Assembly (NCBI GenBank): GCA_902523895.1
Contig: CABZAZ010000002.1
Span: 1 to 34,312, forward strand
Direction of reading: 5' to 3'
Source: an uncultured Pelagibacteraceae bacterium
GTDB lineage: Bacteria; Pseudomonadota; Alphaproteobacteria; Pelagibacterales; Pelagibacteraceae
Length of the DNA: 34,312 nt
In this document: in pieces, positions 8,569-16,770 of the stretch
Layout: each line of letters starts with the position of its first letter
How positions within the stretch are numbered: the first letter of the stretch is position 1
Program-made: the position numbers and the translations under genes
The notes under the pieces: model-generated
Databases searched by the model: none
What the model saw: the letters and a program-made list of their open reading frames with translations, nothing else
Told to the model about the DNA's origin: nothing

Positions 8569-11109
8569 CTAGTTGATGATAAAGTTAATTAATTTATTTT
8601 CTATATATATTGTTTTTATAATTTCCTTATTATCAAGATATTTCTTAATTTGTTCATCTTTTTTAATTTTTTCAATTAAGGTTTTTTCATCAATTGATTT
8701 ATTAATTGAGAAAACCTTTCTTTTTTTTCCATTAATTTGAGTTACTATATTGAATGTTTCCTGTTCAAGATATTTTTCATCAATAGTTGGCCACGCCATA
8801 TTCTTTGTCGACATATTCAGTTTCTCAAGACATTCATTTGAAAAATGTGGAACTATTGGGTTAATTGCTTTTAAAATATTAATATAATTTTTATAAAAAT
8901 TACTTCCCCAATCATCTTTATTTGTGTGTTGATTTAAAAAGGAGTGAATTTTATGAACTGATGCAATTGATACATTAAAACCGAATCTATCTAAATCATC
9001 ACCTAACTTTTTTATAATTTGGTTTGTAAATTTTTCCAATTCATTATCAAATTTTAAGAATTTTGTTTTGTTATTAATAACTTTTTCGTTCAATGACCAT
9101 AATTTTTGAAGAAATTTGTAAGATGCACTTATACCTGTATCAGACCATTGTATGTCTTTCTCTGGTGGACTGTCAGATAAAATAAATAATCTTACAGCAT
9201 CTGCTCCGTACATTTTAATTATTTTTTCTGGATCAATAGTATTTTTTTTTGACTTTGACATTGACTCTGATGGACCAACTATAACTTTTTCAGTCGGGTT
9301 ATCATTTAGGAAATAGTTTTTGCCATCTTTACTGGAAACATCATCAGGATAAATCCAATTGTTATTTTTATCTTTATAAGTTTCATGACAAACCATACCT
9401 TGGGTAAATAAACCCTCAAACGGTTCTTTTAAATCTGTATCCTTGTTATTTAAGTTTATGGCTCTCATAAAAAAACGAGAATAAAGAAGATGTAAAATTG
9501 CATGTTCAACGCCACCAATATATTGATCAACAGGCATCCAATAATCTAATTCATTTTTATCAAAGGGTTCTTTAATATTTTGTGCAGAGCAAAATCTTAA
9601 ATAATACCAAGAGGAGTCTACAAAAGTATCTAAAGTATCTGTTTCACGTCTACATTTTTTTCCATTAATTTCTACCTCTTTCCACTTCTCATGAGCATCA
9701 AGTGGATTACCATTAGTATTAAGGTCTATATCTTCTGGAAGTTCTACTGGTAAAGTCTCTTCAGGAATTTTTATTACATTGTTATTTTCATCATATGCTA
9801 TTGGAATAGGGCATCCCCAATATCTTTGTCTTGATATTCCCCAATCTTTTAATCTAAAATTAGTTTTTTTTTTACCTAATTTTTTGTCTTCAAGAATTTT
9901 TATTGCCTCATTTATAGATTCATCTGGAACGTTTAAATTATTTAAAAATTTAGAGTTTATAGTTACACCGGGACCAGCATAAGCCTCATCCTCAACTTTA
10001 TAAGTTTCATCTTTATCAATAGGTCTAACAACTGTTTTAATTTCAAGTTTATATTTTTTTGCAAAATCAAAATCTCTTTGGTCGTGAGCTGGACACCCAA
10101 ATACTGCACCAAACCCATAATCCATTAAAACGAAGTTTGCAAAAAAAACGGGGACCTTTGATCCATTTTCAAATGGATTGATTGCAGTTAGCTCAGTTTT
10201 AAATCCTATTTTTGTTGCTTGAGCAATAGACTCTTCAGTAGTTCCCGTTTTTGAACATTCTTTTTTAAACTTCTGAAATTCCTCATTTTTCTCATAATAT
10301 TTAGAAAGAGGATGGTCTACTGATAATGCTAAAAAAGAAAATCCAAAGAGGGTATCTGGTCTTGTGGTGTAACATTTAATTGATTTTACATTTTCTGAAC
10401 CTTCTATTTCAAAATCAATTTCACACCCATATGATTTACCAATCCAATTCTTTTGCATTGTTTTAACTTTATCCGGCCAATTATTTAAAGTTTCTAAACT
10501 ATTCAATAATTCCTCAGAAAAATGGGAAATTTTAAAAAACCATTGATTTAGTTTTTTTCTTTCAACTGTTGCTCCAGATCTCCAGCCTTTTCCATCTATA
10601 ACTTGTTCATTTGCCAAAACAGTTTTATCCACTGGATCCCAATTGACATAACTTTCTTTTCTATAAACTAAACCTTTATCATAAAGATCTAAAAATATTT
10701 TTTGCTGATGTTTAAAGTAATCTGGTGAACAGGTCGAAATCTCCCTATCCCAATCAATAGACAAACCCAACATTTTTAATTGTGATTTCATTACTTGAAT
10801 GTTTGTTTCTGTCCAGGTTTTGGGATTTAAATTATTTTGTTTAGCTGCATTTTCTGCAGGCATTCCGAATGAATCCCACCCCATTGGGTGAAGAACGTTA
10901 AATCCCTTTAAAGTTTTGTATCTTGAGAGCACATCTCCAATAGTGTAGTTTCTGACATGACCCATATGGATTTTTCCTGACGGATAAGGAAACATTTCCA
11001 AACAGTAAAATTTTTTTTTGTTATGATCTATCTCTGACTTAAAAGTTTTATTTGTCTGCCAATATTTTTGCCATTTTTCTTCTACTATTTTAAAATTGTA
11101 TCTTTCCAC
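8569..11109 (-). CDS. leuS: Leucine--tRNA ligase
   Basis: Class I aminoacyl-tRNA synthetase charging tRNA-Leu. Its 846 residues are full length. Motifs: the HIGH-type HMGH at 48-51 preceded by FPYPSGKI, the editing (CP1) domain with TTRPDTLFG and the [14 protein letters not shown] stretch, [16 protein letters not shown], and KMSKS as MSKSK at 617-621, then the anticodon-binding and C-terminal domains. The start is GTG at 11109, because there is no in-frame ATG giving the standard N-terminus. It lies downstream of the DUF3576 lipoprotein gene (39-base gap) and is followed by lptE after 2 bases. Confidence 0.98.
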   Translation of the reverse strand: MERYNFKIVEEKWQKYWQTNKTFKSEIDHNKKKFYCLEMFPYPSGKIHMGHVRNYTIGDVLSRYKTLKGFNVLHPMGWDSFGMPAENAAKQNNLNPKTWTETNIQVMKSQLKMLGLSIDWDREISTCSPDYFKHQQKIFLDLYDKGLVYRKESYVNWDPVDKTVLANEQVIDGKGWRSGATVERKKLNQWFFKISHFSEELLNSLETLNNWPDKVKTMQKNWIGKSYGCEIDFEIEGSENVKSIKCYTTRPDTLFGFSFLALSVDHPLSKYYEKNEEFQKFKKECSKTGTTEESIAQATKIGFKTELTAINPFENGSKVPVFFANFVLMDYGFGAVFGCPAHDQRDFDFAKKYKLEIKTVVRPIDKDETYKVEDEAYAGPGVTINSKFLNNLNVPDESINEAIKILEDKKLGKKKTNFRLKDWGISRQRYWGCPIPIAYDENNNVIKIPEETLPVELPEDIDLNTNGNPLDAHEKWKEVEINGKKCRRETDTLDTFVDSSWYYLRFCSAQNIKEPFDKNELDYWMPVDQYIGGVEHAILHLLYSRFFMRAINLNNKDTDLKEPFEGLFTQGMVCHETYKDKNNNWIYPDDVSSKDGKNYFLNDNPTEKVIVGPSESMSKSKKNTIDPEKIIKMYGADAVRLFILSDSPPEKDIQWSDTGISASYKFLQKLWSLNEKVINNKTKFLKFDNELEKFTNQIIKKLGDDLDRFGFNVSIASVHKIHSFLNQHTNKDDWGSNFYKNYINILKAINPIVPHFSNECLEKLNMSTKNMAWPTIDEKYLEQETFNIVTQINGKKRKVFSINKSIDEKTLIEKIKKDEQIKKYLDNKEIIKTIYIENKLINFIIN

Positions 11110-11148
11110 GGCTATTGAATTATTTAAATAAATTTTAATTTAATTCTT

Positions 11149-11730
11149 TTATTCCCTACTATCACCTTGTTTAGGATCTCCAACTATATAAGGGTTTTCC
11201 TTTTTATTTTTTTCAATAATTTCTTTTTGATATTTTGTAGCTTTCTTAAGAATATTCAAATTAAGATCCGCTACTAAATCGCTATTATCTTTGCTTATTG
11301 AGCAATTACTAGAGTTTGTAGAGCACTTTTTTAAAAATACGTTTATATCTAATGCATCAGATCTAATTTCATTTGTTAAGAATCTTATCGAAATTTTTAC
11401 AGACTCGTTTGGCGAGCTATTTTCACTGTACCAGTCAGTGACAACAATGCCTCCACTGTAATTAGCTGACACAAGTGGCATAAAATCTAATGTATCAAGA
11501 GCAGCTCGCCACAGAGGATTTGAGCTGGCGAATTCGTAGTTAGTCCCAGTCTTTGGATTACCCATAAATCTAAAGCCTTTTCCCTCATTAAGATTTTTTT
11601 CAACCCTTGCTCTTGGATCTGGTGGAAAATCTTTAGCACTTACTTTTTTAGGCTTTAGGGCCTGACACGCACTTTGAGTTAAAAATAATGGTATAAATAG
11701 TAAAATTATTATTTTTCGCTTTAAGTTCAT
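11149..11730 (-). CDS. DUF3576-type putative lipoprotein
   Basis: A 193-residue exported protein with a basic, hydrophobic signal sequence ending at LTQSAC. Cys22 is the probable lipidation site, but Gln at -3 makes the lipobox atypical. The mature part carries the stretch NPLWRAALDTLDFMPLVSAN, then GGIVVTDWYS and VKISIRFLTNEIRSDALDI, which match my memory of the DUF3576 family, a conserved alphaproteobacterial protein of unknown function encoded next to leuS. It probably heads the leuS-lptE-holA transcript; linkage to lptE hints at an envelope role, which is inference. Its start is 217 bases from the divergent porin gene. Confidence 0.75.
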   Translation of the reverse strand: MNLKRKIIILLFIPLFLTQSACQALKPKKVSAKDFPPDPRARVEKNLNEGKGFRFMGNPKTGTNYEFASSNPLWRAALDTLDFMPLVSANYSGGIVVTDWYSENSSPNESVKISIRFLTNEIRSDALDINVFLKKCSTNSSNCSISKDNSDLVADLNLNILKKATKYQKEIIEKNKKENPYIVGDPKQGDSRE

Positions 11731-11765
11731 CGTTATAATAGTTGTTGTCTTAGTTTATTAGCATA

Positions 11766-11785
11766 AAATGCACCGTTTAAAATTA
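11766..11785 (+). repeat. Direct repeat copy 1 upstream of porin gene
   Basis: The sequence AAATGCACCGTTTAAAATTA matches the copy at 11907-11926 in 18 of 20 bases, in the same orientation, with starts 141 bases apart. It may be a duplicated regulator site plus -10 element. Confidence 0.6.
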
Positions 11786-11906
11786 GAATATGTTTTATCA
11801 ATTACGCAGTAAAATAAACCAAAAAAGTGGTGCAAAAATACAACACTATAGTAAATTTTTGTGTAAAATTGAATAATTATCTAAGAAATAATCCAATTTT
11901 TGTTAG

Positions 11907-11926
11907 AAATGCACTGTTTATAATTA
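11907..11926 (+). repeat. Direct repeat copy 2, overlapping the likely porin -10 box
   Basis: The sequence AAATGCACTGTTTATAATTA is the copy nearer the porin start. Its TATAAT (11919-11924) is a consensus -10 hexamer, placed to give a 5' leader of about 17 bases that contains AAGGAG. Confidence 0.6.
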
Positions 11927-11947
11927 ATTATAAAAAGGAGTAAATTT

Positions 11948-12880
11948 ATGAACAATCTTAAAAAAGTAGGATTAACTGCTTTAGCTACTACTTTAGTTAC
12001 TTCAGCATCAGTTGCTGGAGAAATGAGTGTATCAGGTAGTGCAGTATTATCTTACACAGGTCTAAGCACCGCTTCAGATACTAATCCTTGGGCTCAAGGT
12101 AACAGTATCAAGTTTAACGGTGGTGGAGATCTTGATAATGGTATGACAGTTTCTGTCTACTATGAACTAGACCAAGGTAACAATGTTTTTGATGACTACA
12201 ACCTAAAATTAGGTATGGGTGATATGGGAACATTGTCATTCTCTGGTAACTCAAGTTCAGGAAGTGGTGTTGATAAGTTAAAAGACATCGTTCCAAATGC
12301 TTACACTCCAGTTTATGAAGCTACAGACGCTACAGACAGTGGTTTGATCGATGCTTCAGGTAACAACCAAGCTGGTCAGTGGGGATATGATTACACTTTA
12401 GATAATATTACATTATCTGCATCATACAACCCAAAACCAGGAAGTCACAAAGAAGCTGAAACTGGTTACGCTATCCAATACAGTGGTTTAATGGATGGTT
12501 TAACATTAAGTGCTGGTTACTTTGATGATGGTGATGAAGCTGAAAACGATACTTTAGGTGTTGCTTACACAATGGGATCAGTATCAGCAGCTTACCAAGT
12601 AACAAAAGTTGATTACACTGCAACTGGTACAAATGACCAAGATGCTACGCACTTTGGTATTTCAATAGCTGTTAACGAAGATCTATCAGTTTCTGCTGGA
12701 AGACAAGAAGTAGAATTTGATGGTACATCAGCTGATGAAGTAAACTCAGGTATCATGGCATCATACACAATGGGATCAATCTCAATGGGTGGTGGATTTA
12801 ACAAATTAGAAAACGCAAACGGTTCTAATACTGCTGGAGACGTTGAAGCTTCAATCTTCAATATCTCATTTGCATTCTAA
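11948..12880 (+). CDS. Gram-negative outer-membrane porin
   Basis: A 310-residue trimeric-type beta-barrel porin for passive uptake of small solutes. Seen: a signal peptide (KK, hydrophobic core, cleavage near SVA|GEM after residue 23); a mature chain of alternating hydrophobic/polar strands rich in Gly, Ser, Asp and Asn; a MTVSVYYELDQG strand; repeated turns of the type LTLSAGYF and YTMGSISMGGGF; and the terminal Phe (ISFAF) recognised by the BAM machinery. No cysteine. Codon use (many C-ending codons) and the clear AAGGAG ribosome site mark high expression, unlike neighbours. It is probably the major general porin of the Porin_4 / Rhodobacter-porin group; solute preference is unknown. It ends in a strong intrinsic terminator. 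Confidence 0.9.
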   Translation: MNNLKKVGLTALATTLVTSASVAGEMSVSGSAVLSYTGLSTASDTNPWAQGNSIKFNGGGDLDNGMTVSVYYELDQGNNVFDDYNLKLGMGDMGTLSFSGNSSSGSGVDKLKDIVPNAYTPVYEATDATDSGLIDASGNNQAGQWGYDYTLDNITLSASYNPKPGSHKEAETGYAIQYSGLMDGLTLSAGYFDDGDEAENDTLGVAYTMGSVSAAYQVTKVDYTATGTNDQDATHFGISIAVNEDLSVSAGRQEVEFDGTSADEVNSGIMASYTMGSISMGGGFNKLENANGSNTAGDVEASIFNISFAF

Positions 12881-12901
12881 TTGTTGAATTAGTTTAAATT
12901 T

Positions 12902-12936
12902 AAAAGGCCCCTAATATTTTAGGGGCCTTTTTTTTT
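12902..12936. terminator. Bidirectional intrinsic terminator after porin
   Basis: A perfect 13-bp stem (12902-12914 with 12919-12931, core GGCCCC/GGGGCC) closes a 4-base loop and is followed by an unbroken T run to 12936 on the forward strand. On the reverse strand the hairpin is followed by a shorter TTTT. It is the only convincing intrinsic terminator in the window. The right arm also encodes the last residues and stop codon of the convergent thiamine-phosphate-synthase-like gene. Confidence 0.95.
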
Positions 12937-13464
12937 GTCAAAAAACGAAATACCTGCAAAACCAAATGGTTGGATTAATTTTAATTTTTTAATATTTTTA
13001 TTATTTATACCACCCAAGGATATATCCTTCATGAAAGTTAAATTTTTTAATGTTAAATATCGATAAATATTTAATTGTTTATTTATTTTATCTTTAAACA
13101 AAGGAGATAAAAATATTTCTTCAACATTCTGGAATTCTTTTATTTTTATTTCTCTTAAATTATGTGCAGATCCTAAAACTTTAAAATTATTTCGAAGTTG
13201 AAAATATCGCATGTTAAAATTCTTATTGGTAGATGAAATATAAACACCGTTGGCTTTCATTTCATACGCTAGTTTAAAATCATTACTTATATAAAATTTT
13301 CTCTGATTTTTTCTGCAAAAATTGCTTAATTTAGCTAAAGTTTTTGAATGAATTTCTTTATCTTTATTTCTCCATATAAAAGAGATATTTTTATTAAGTT
13401 TAATTAAATGAGAATATTCAAATTTTTCTATAAAATAATATTGTACAAAATTATTTAAATGCAT
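12919..13464 (-). CDS. Thiamine-phosphate synthase-like (ThiE/TenI family) protein
   Basis: A divergent 181-residue TIM-barrel protein. Segments line up in order with ThiE: WRNKDKE with the Q-x-R-x-K-D region, FYISNDFKLAYEMKANGVYISS with the IINDxxxLAxxxxADGVHLGQ region, LGSAHNLREI with the GxSxHxxxE region, LSPLFK with the GPxFxT region, and SLGGINNKNI with the GGI phosphate loop. Several substrate residues differ, notably the Arg after IND and the HLGQ positions. It may be a weak ThiE, a TenI-like protein, or the alphaproteobacterial ThiE paralogue that sits beside yggS. The ATG at 13464 is preferred over TTG (13473) and GTG (13467) just upstream. Its stop lies in the porin terminator stem; its start codon touches that of yggS. 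Confidence 0.65.
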   Translation of the reverse strand: MHLNNFVQYYFIEKFEYSHLIKLNKNISFIWRNKDKEIHSKTLAKLSNFCRKNQRKFYISNDFKLAYEMKANGVYISSTNKNFNMRYFQLRNNFKVLGSAHNLREIKIKEFQNVEEIFLSPLFKDKINKQLNIYRYLTLKNLTFMKDISLGGINNKNIKKLKLIQPFGFAGISFFDKKKGP

Positions 13465-14124
13465 CACACCCAAACTAATTTAATTGATATTCAGAATAAA
13501 ATTAAGGAGAAAATTACAAATTTATCCTATAATAATTATAATCCTAAAATTATAGCTGTATCAAAGACGTTTTCTGAGAAGGATATACTGCCTCTTTTAA
13601 ACTATGGACATGGCGAATTCGGTGAAAATAAAGTTCAGGAAGCTTTACAAAAATGGGGAACTTTAAAAGAAAATTATAAAAATGTTAAATTACATATGCT
13701 TGGAAAATTACAAACAAATAAAGTAAAACATGCAGTAGAAATATTTGACTATATACACTCTTTAGATAACCTTAAACTTGCCAAAAAACTTGCTAAAGAA
13801 ATTCGTGAAAAAAATAAGAAAATTAAGTTGTTTATACAAATTAATCTAGGTGATGAAAAACAAAAATCAGGTATTGAACCTTCTCAGCTTGAGTCATTCT
13901 ATCAGAATTGTTCAGCCCTCAATTTAGATATTGTAGGTACCATGTGTATCCCACCAGTTGATCAAGACACAAAACTTTACTTTAAAAGTTTATATCAGCT
14001 CAATCAAAAATTTAATTTTCAAGAAATAAGTATGGGTATGACCAATGATTATCTAGATGCAGTGGAGTATAAGTCAACTTTTTTGAGAGTTGGCACTGGT
14101 ATTTTTGGAAAAAGATCTAATTAA
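13459..14124 (+). CDS. PLP homeostasis protein YggS / PLPBP family
   Basis: Pyridoxal-phosphate-binding TIM-barrel protein (221 residues) that buffers free PLP and affects vitamin B6 and amino-acid balance; no enzyme activity is established for the family. Seen: the cofactor lysine in IIAVSKTF (Lys36), HGEFGENKVQEAL, LHMLGKLQTNKVKH (family HxIGxLQxNK), IQINLGDEKQKSG, and the C-terminal SMGMTNDYLDAV with GTGIFG. A stop codon lies directly before the ATG at 13459, so the start is fixed. No Shine-Dalgarno is visible. The start codon shares the palindrome ATGCAT with the divergent gene; the 3' end overlaps the convergent YkuD gene by 8 bases. Confidence 0.93.
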   Translation: MHHTQTNLIDIQNKIKEKITNLSYNNYNPKIIAVSKTFSEKDILPLLNYGHGEFGENKVQEALQKWGTLKENYKNVKLHMLGKLQTNKVKHAVEIFDYIHSLDNLKLAKKLAKEIREKNKKIKLFIQINLGDEKQKSGIEPSQLESFYQNCSALNLDIVGTMCIPPVDQDTKLYFKSLYQLNQKFNFQEISMGMTNDYLDAVEYKSTFLRVGTGIFGKRSN

Positions 14125-14614
14125 TTTTAATTTCGGTAGTTTTTTTAATCAGTTTACATAAAATTAAAAAATCCCTCTCCCTTAAAGCTATACATCCTTT
14201 AGTTGGCAAGTAATTTTTGGTTAAGTGTAAAAATATTGCGCTACCTTTATTTTTTACAATTTTTTTATAGTTATATTTAATTGGTATTAATAAATCATAC
14301 TTATGATCTTTACGAAAAAGTTTTTCAAAACTTATCTTTAAATTTTTTCTTATTACAATTAATTTGTTATAATACTTGCTTTTCGGATCATCACACCATC
14401 CCATATTTTTATTTATTTTGATACATTTGAGTTTAGAAACAGGTTTTTGCAATCTATCGGCGCGATAATATAAATTTCCAAGATTAAAAGTACCCCTTGG
14501 TGAAGTATAATCTCCTTCTTTTTTTTTAATACTAAACCCTTTTTTTCCTACGGAACATTTAATCTTAAAGTCATCAAATAAAAGAGTTGCTTTATTTTTT
14601 ATAATAATTGTCAT
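14117..14614 (-). CDS. YkuD-type L,D-transpeptidase-like protein
   Basis: A 165-residue protein with the YkuD catalytic fold. The active-site region is IFLHLTKNYLPTKGCIAL, with the His and the nucleophilic Cys of the H-(x)n-GC motif; the first part has DYTSPRGTFNLG, matching the TPxGxF signature. Characterised members form or trim 3-3 peptidoglycan cross-links or attach proteins in the periplasm. No signal peptide or membrane helix is visible here, which is common for this short alphaproteobacterial form and leaves localisation unclear. The ATG is 11 bases from the divergent OmpR-like gene. Confidence 0.8.
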   Translation of the reverse strand: MTIIIKNKATLLFDDFKIKCSVGKKGFSIKKKEGDYTSPRGTFNLGNLYYRADRLQKPVSKLKCIKINKNMGWCDDPKSKYYNKLIVIRKNLKISFEKLFRKDHKYDLLIPIKYNYKKIVKNKGSAIFLHLTKNYLPTKGCIALRERDFLILCKLIKKTTEIKIN

Positions 14615-14625
14615 AACTTAAAATA

Positions 14626-15186
14626 ATGAATTCAAAAATTCTAATAATTTATGAATATCAAATTTTGTTTGAAATTTTAAATGAAATAAGAGAAAAATTA
14701 AACTTTAAGGTTATTAAGTTGAATTCAAAAGAATTCATTGATTATAAATATGAAAAAAAAAACAATTATTTGATTTTGTCATCAAGAAAATACGAAAATA
14801 TTGGTGATTGTTTAATTTTATCTAGTATCCCTATTAAACTAGAAAGGTTAATTGAGTTTATAAATATAAATTTTTTAAAAAATAAATTTTCAGATCAATC
14901 AAATGTAAAAATTGGAAAATATAATTTGGATTTAAATTCTAGAAAAATATCTCTTAAAGGTAAAAATTTAAATTTAACAGAAAGAGAAATTAATTTAATT
15001 GTATTTATAAATGAAAAAAAAAGCGTAACAGTAAAAGATCTTCAAGAAAAAGTTTGGGATTACTCGCCAGATTTAGAAACACATACTGTTGAAACTCACA
15101 TTTATAGGTTAAGAAAAAAAATGAAAGAAACATTTGGAGACGAAAATTTTATAACAAATGATACAAATGGTTATTTAATAAAGTAA
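14626..15186 (+). CDS. OmpR-type winged-helix regulator with degenerate receiver
   Basis: A 186-residue protein. Residues about 95-186 form a clear OmpR/PhoB DNA-binding domain: VKIGKYNLDLNSRKI, LNLTEREINLIVFI, and the recognition-helix stretch LETHTVETHIYRLRKKM, ending in NGYLIK. The N-terminal part resembles a receiver (ILIIYEYQILFEIL, then LILSS and SIPIKLERLIEFI), but it is shorter than usual and I see no Asp in the phosphoacceptor position, so phosphorylation control is unlikely. The divergent YkuD gene 11 bases away is a possible target by position only. Confidence 0.8.
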   Translation: MNSKILIIYEYQILFEILNEIREKLNFKVIKLNSKEFIDYKYEKKNNYLILSSRKYENIGDCLILSSIPIKLERLIEFININFLKNKFSDQSNVKIGKYNLDLNSRKISLKGKNLNLTEREINLIVFINEKKSVTVKDLQEKVWDYSPDLETHTVETHIYRLRKKMKETFGDENFITNDTNGYLIK

Positions 15187-15190
15187 AAAT

Positions 15191-16117
15191 TTAAAGTCTA
15201 GCACCTATTTTTTGAATAACTTTTGATGACAATTCAGTTCCTTTAATTAAACAGTCCTTAGGTGATGCATTGTGAATGTAACCATGCAAATAGCCAGCTG
15301 CAAATAAATCTCCTGCTCCAGTTAAATCCTTAATATCCAAATTTGTTTTTGCTTTTACTTCAAAAATATCTTCTTGATTGATAGAAATTGCCCCTTTTTC
15401 ACCTCTAGTTATAATGATATTTTTTTTAACTTGTTTTGAAAATGAAATTACTTCATCAAACGATTTTGCACTTGATAATGAAATAATTTCTTGTTCATTT
15501 GCAAATATAATATCTAATTTATTTTTTACCAAATTTAAAAAATCTGTTTTATGTCTATCTACGCAAAATAAATCTGATAAGGACATTGCTACTTTTTTTG
15601 AATAAGTAATTGCCTTCTCAAAAGCTTTTTTAGGACCACCCTCATCCCAAAGATATCCCTCTAAGAAAATTAATTCTGAATTTTTGACATACTCTTCTTT
15701 TATATCTTTGTCTTTAATTTTTCCCGCAACACCAAGATAGGTACACATTGTTCTTTCAGAGTCAGGTGTGATCAATATTAAACAAGACCCGGTTGGAATA
15801 GTTTCCTTTTTTTTTTCATATAAATATTTTACATTTTCCTTTATTAAACCAGTTTCATATTTTTGACCCAAATCATCTTCATTCACTTTTCCAATAAATC
15901 CTACTTGGTTTCCTAATTGAGATAAGCCAACTATCGAATTAGCAACAGATCCGCCTGAAATAGTTTCCTCAATTTTTAAAGAGGTAAGTAATTTTTTAAA
16001 TTCCTCTTCATCTATCAATTTCATAGTACTCTTTGTTAATGAATTTTGTTTTAAAAATTCATCTGATACTTTACAGAGCACATCAACTATAGCGTTTCCA
16101 ATACCTAATATTTTCAT
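15191..16117 (-). CDS. PfkB-family kinase, probable adenosine kinase
   Basis: A 308-residue sugar/nucleoside kinase of the ribokinase (PfkB) fold. Seen: an N-terminal GIGNAIVDVLCKV, the GGSVANSIVGLSQLG substrate-lid region (PfkB signature 1), RTMCTYLGVAG, and the signature-2 anion-hole and catalytic motif DLTGAGDLFAAGYL (264-277, catalytic Asp270). The start and GNAIVDV pattern is that of the alphaproteobacterial adenosine-kinase group, which phosphorylates adenosine to AMP; ribokinase- or inosine-type activity cannot be excluded. The start overlaps the nth stop by 1 base (TAATG), so it is the last gene of the long reverse-strand run. Confidence 0.8.
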   Translation of the reverse strand: MKILGIGNAIVDVLCKVSDEFLKQNSLTKSTMKLIDEEEFKKLLTSLKIEETISGGSVANSIVGLSQLGNQVGFIGKVNEDDLGQKYETGLIKENVKYLYEKKKETIPTGSCLILITPDSERTMCTYLGVAGKIKDKDIKEEYVKNSELIFLEGYLWDEGGPKKAFEKAITYSKKVAMSLSDLFCVDRHKTDFLNLVKNKLDIIFANEQEIISLSSAKSFDEVISFSKQVKKNIIITRGEKGAISINQEDIFEVKAKTNLDIKDLTGAGDLFAAGYLHGYIHNASPKDCLIKGTELSSKVIQKIGARL

Positions 16118-16770
16118 TATGGTTTTTTTGCAATAAATGGTTTTTTTCGATTAGGATAGCAAGAAGTACAAATTTTACAACTCAATCCATAACAATCTCT
16201 TGCCTTACAATATTCTCTACCATAATAAATAATTTGTAAATGTAATTTGTTCCAATATTTTCTAGGGAACAATCTTTTTAAGTCATTTTCTGTTTGAACA
16301 ACATTTTTTCCGTTTGTTAAACCCCACCTCTGAGCTAATCTATGGATATGAGTATCAATCGGAAAAGCAGGATGACCAAAACCTTGGGACATAACTACAC
16401 TAGCAGTTTTATGGCCTACACCCGGTAATTTTTCAAGTTCTTCAAAAGTCTTGGGTACTTTACCCTTATAATCTTTGACTAGTATTTTTGACAAATTATA
16501 AATACTTTTTGCTTTTATTCTGAAAATACCAATTTTTTTAATTAAATTTTCTATTTTCTTTCTTCCTAATTTAACAAAGTGCTCTGGTTTGTGATATTTT
16601 GTATAAATATTTTTAGTTACATTATTTACATTTACATCTGTACATTGAGCAGAAAGAAGAACAGATATCAACAGAGTAAATACATTTCGACTTTTAAGAG
16701 GGACTTTGATACTTGGATATGTTTTATTTAGTATCTTTAGTATTATTTTTGCTCTTTGAATTTCATTCAT
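16117..16770 (-). CDS. nth: Endonuclease III (DNA glycosylase/AP lyase)
   Basis: Base-excision-repair glycosylase/lyase for oxidised pyrimidines. ATG at 16770 (217 residues) is chosen because it overlaps the dapB stop as TAATG; an upstream in-frame candidate at 16830 would overlap dapB by 61 bases. The helix-hairpin-helix LPGVGHKTASVV carries catalytic Lys121, and PIDTHIHR carries Asp139, matching E. coli Lys120/Asp138. The C-terminal cluster region has Cys at 188, 193, 198, 201 and 204. Canonical spacing (C-x6-C-x2-C-x5-C) would predict 188, 195, 198, 204, so one ligand appears displaced and one Cys is extra. Confidence 0.94.
   Translation of the reverse strand: MNEIQRAKIILKILNKTYPSIKVPLKSRNVFTLLISVLLSAQCTDVNVNNVTKNIYTKYHKPEHFVKLGRKKIENLIKKIGIFRIKAKSIYNLSKILVKDYKGKVPKTFEELEKLPGVGHKTASVVMSQGFGHPAFPIDTHIHRLAQRWGLTNGKNVVQTENDLKRLFPRKYWNKLHLQIIYYGREYCKARDCYGLSCKICTSCYPNRKKPFIAKKP

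Larger units (their letters stand above)
11731..11947. promoter_or_regulatory. Porin upstream region: divergent control spacer
   Basis: The largest gap in the window (217 bases), between the divergent DUF3576 lipoprotein and porin genes. A 20-base element occurs twice in the same orientation, at 11766-11785 and 11907-11926, with two mismatches. Each copy joins AAATGCAC to a -10-like hexamer (TAAAAT at 11778-11783, TATAAT at 11919-11924). The second copy would start RNA near 11931. A third TGCACC occurs inverted at 11829-11834. A strong ribosome-binding site AAGGAG (11935-11940) sits 7 bases before the porin ATG, rare in this window. No -35 box of quality is seen. The layout suggests a highly expressed gene under specific control. 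Confidence 0.55.

Noticed and set aside
9640..9649. Second parS-like sequence TGTTTCACGT inside leuS
   Set aside because: Only the left half of the palindrome is present; the right half does not match, so ParB nucleation is unlikely.
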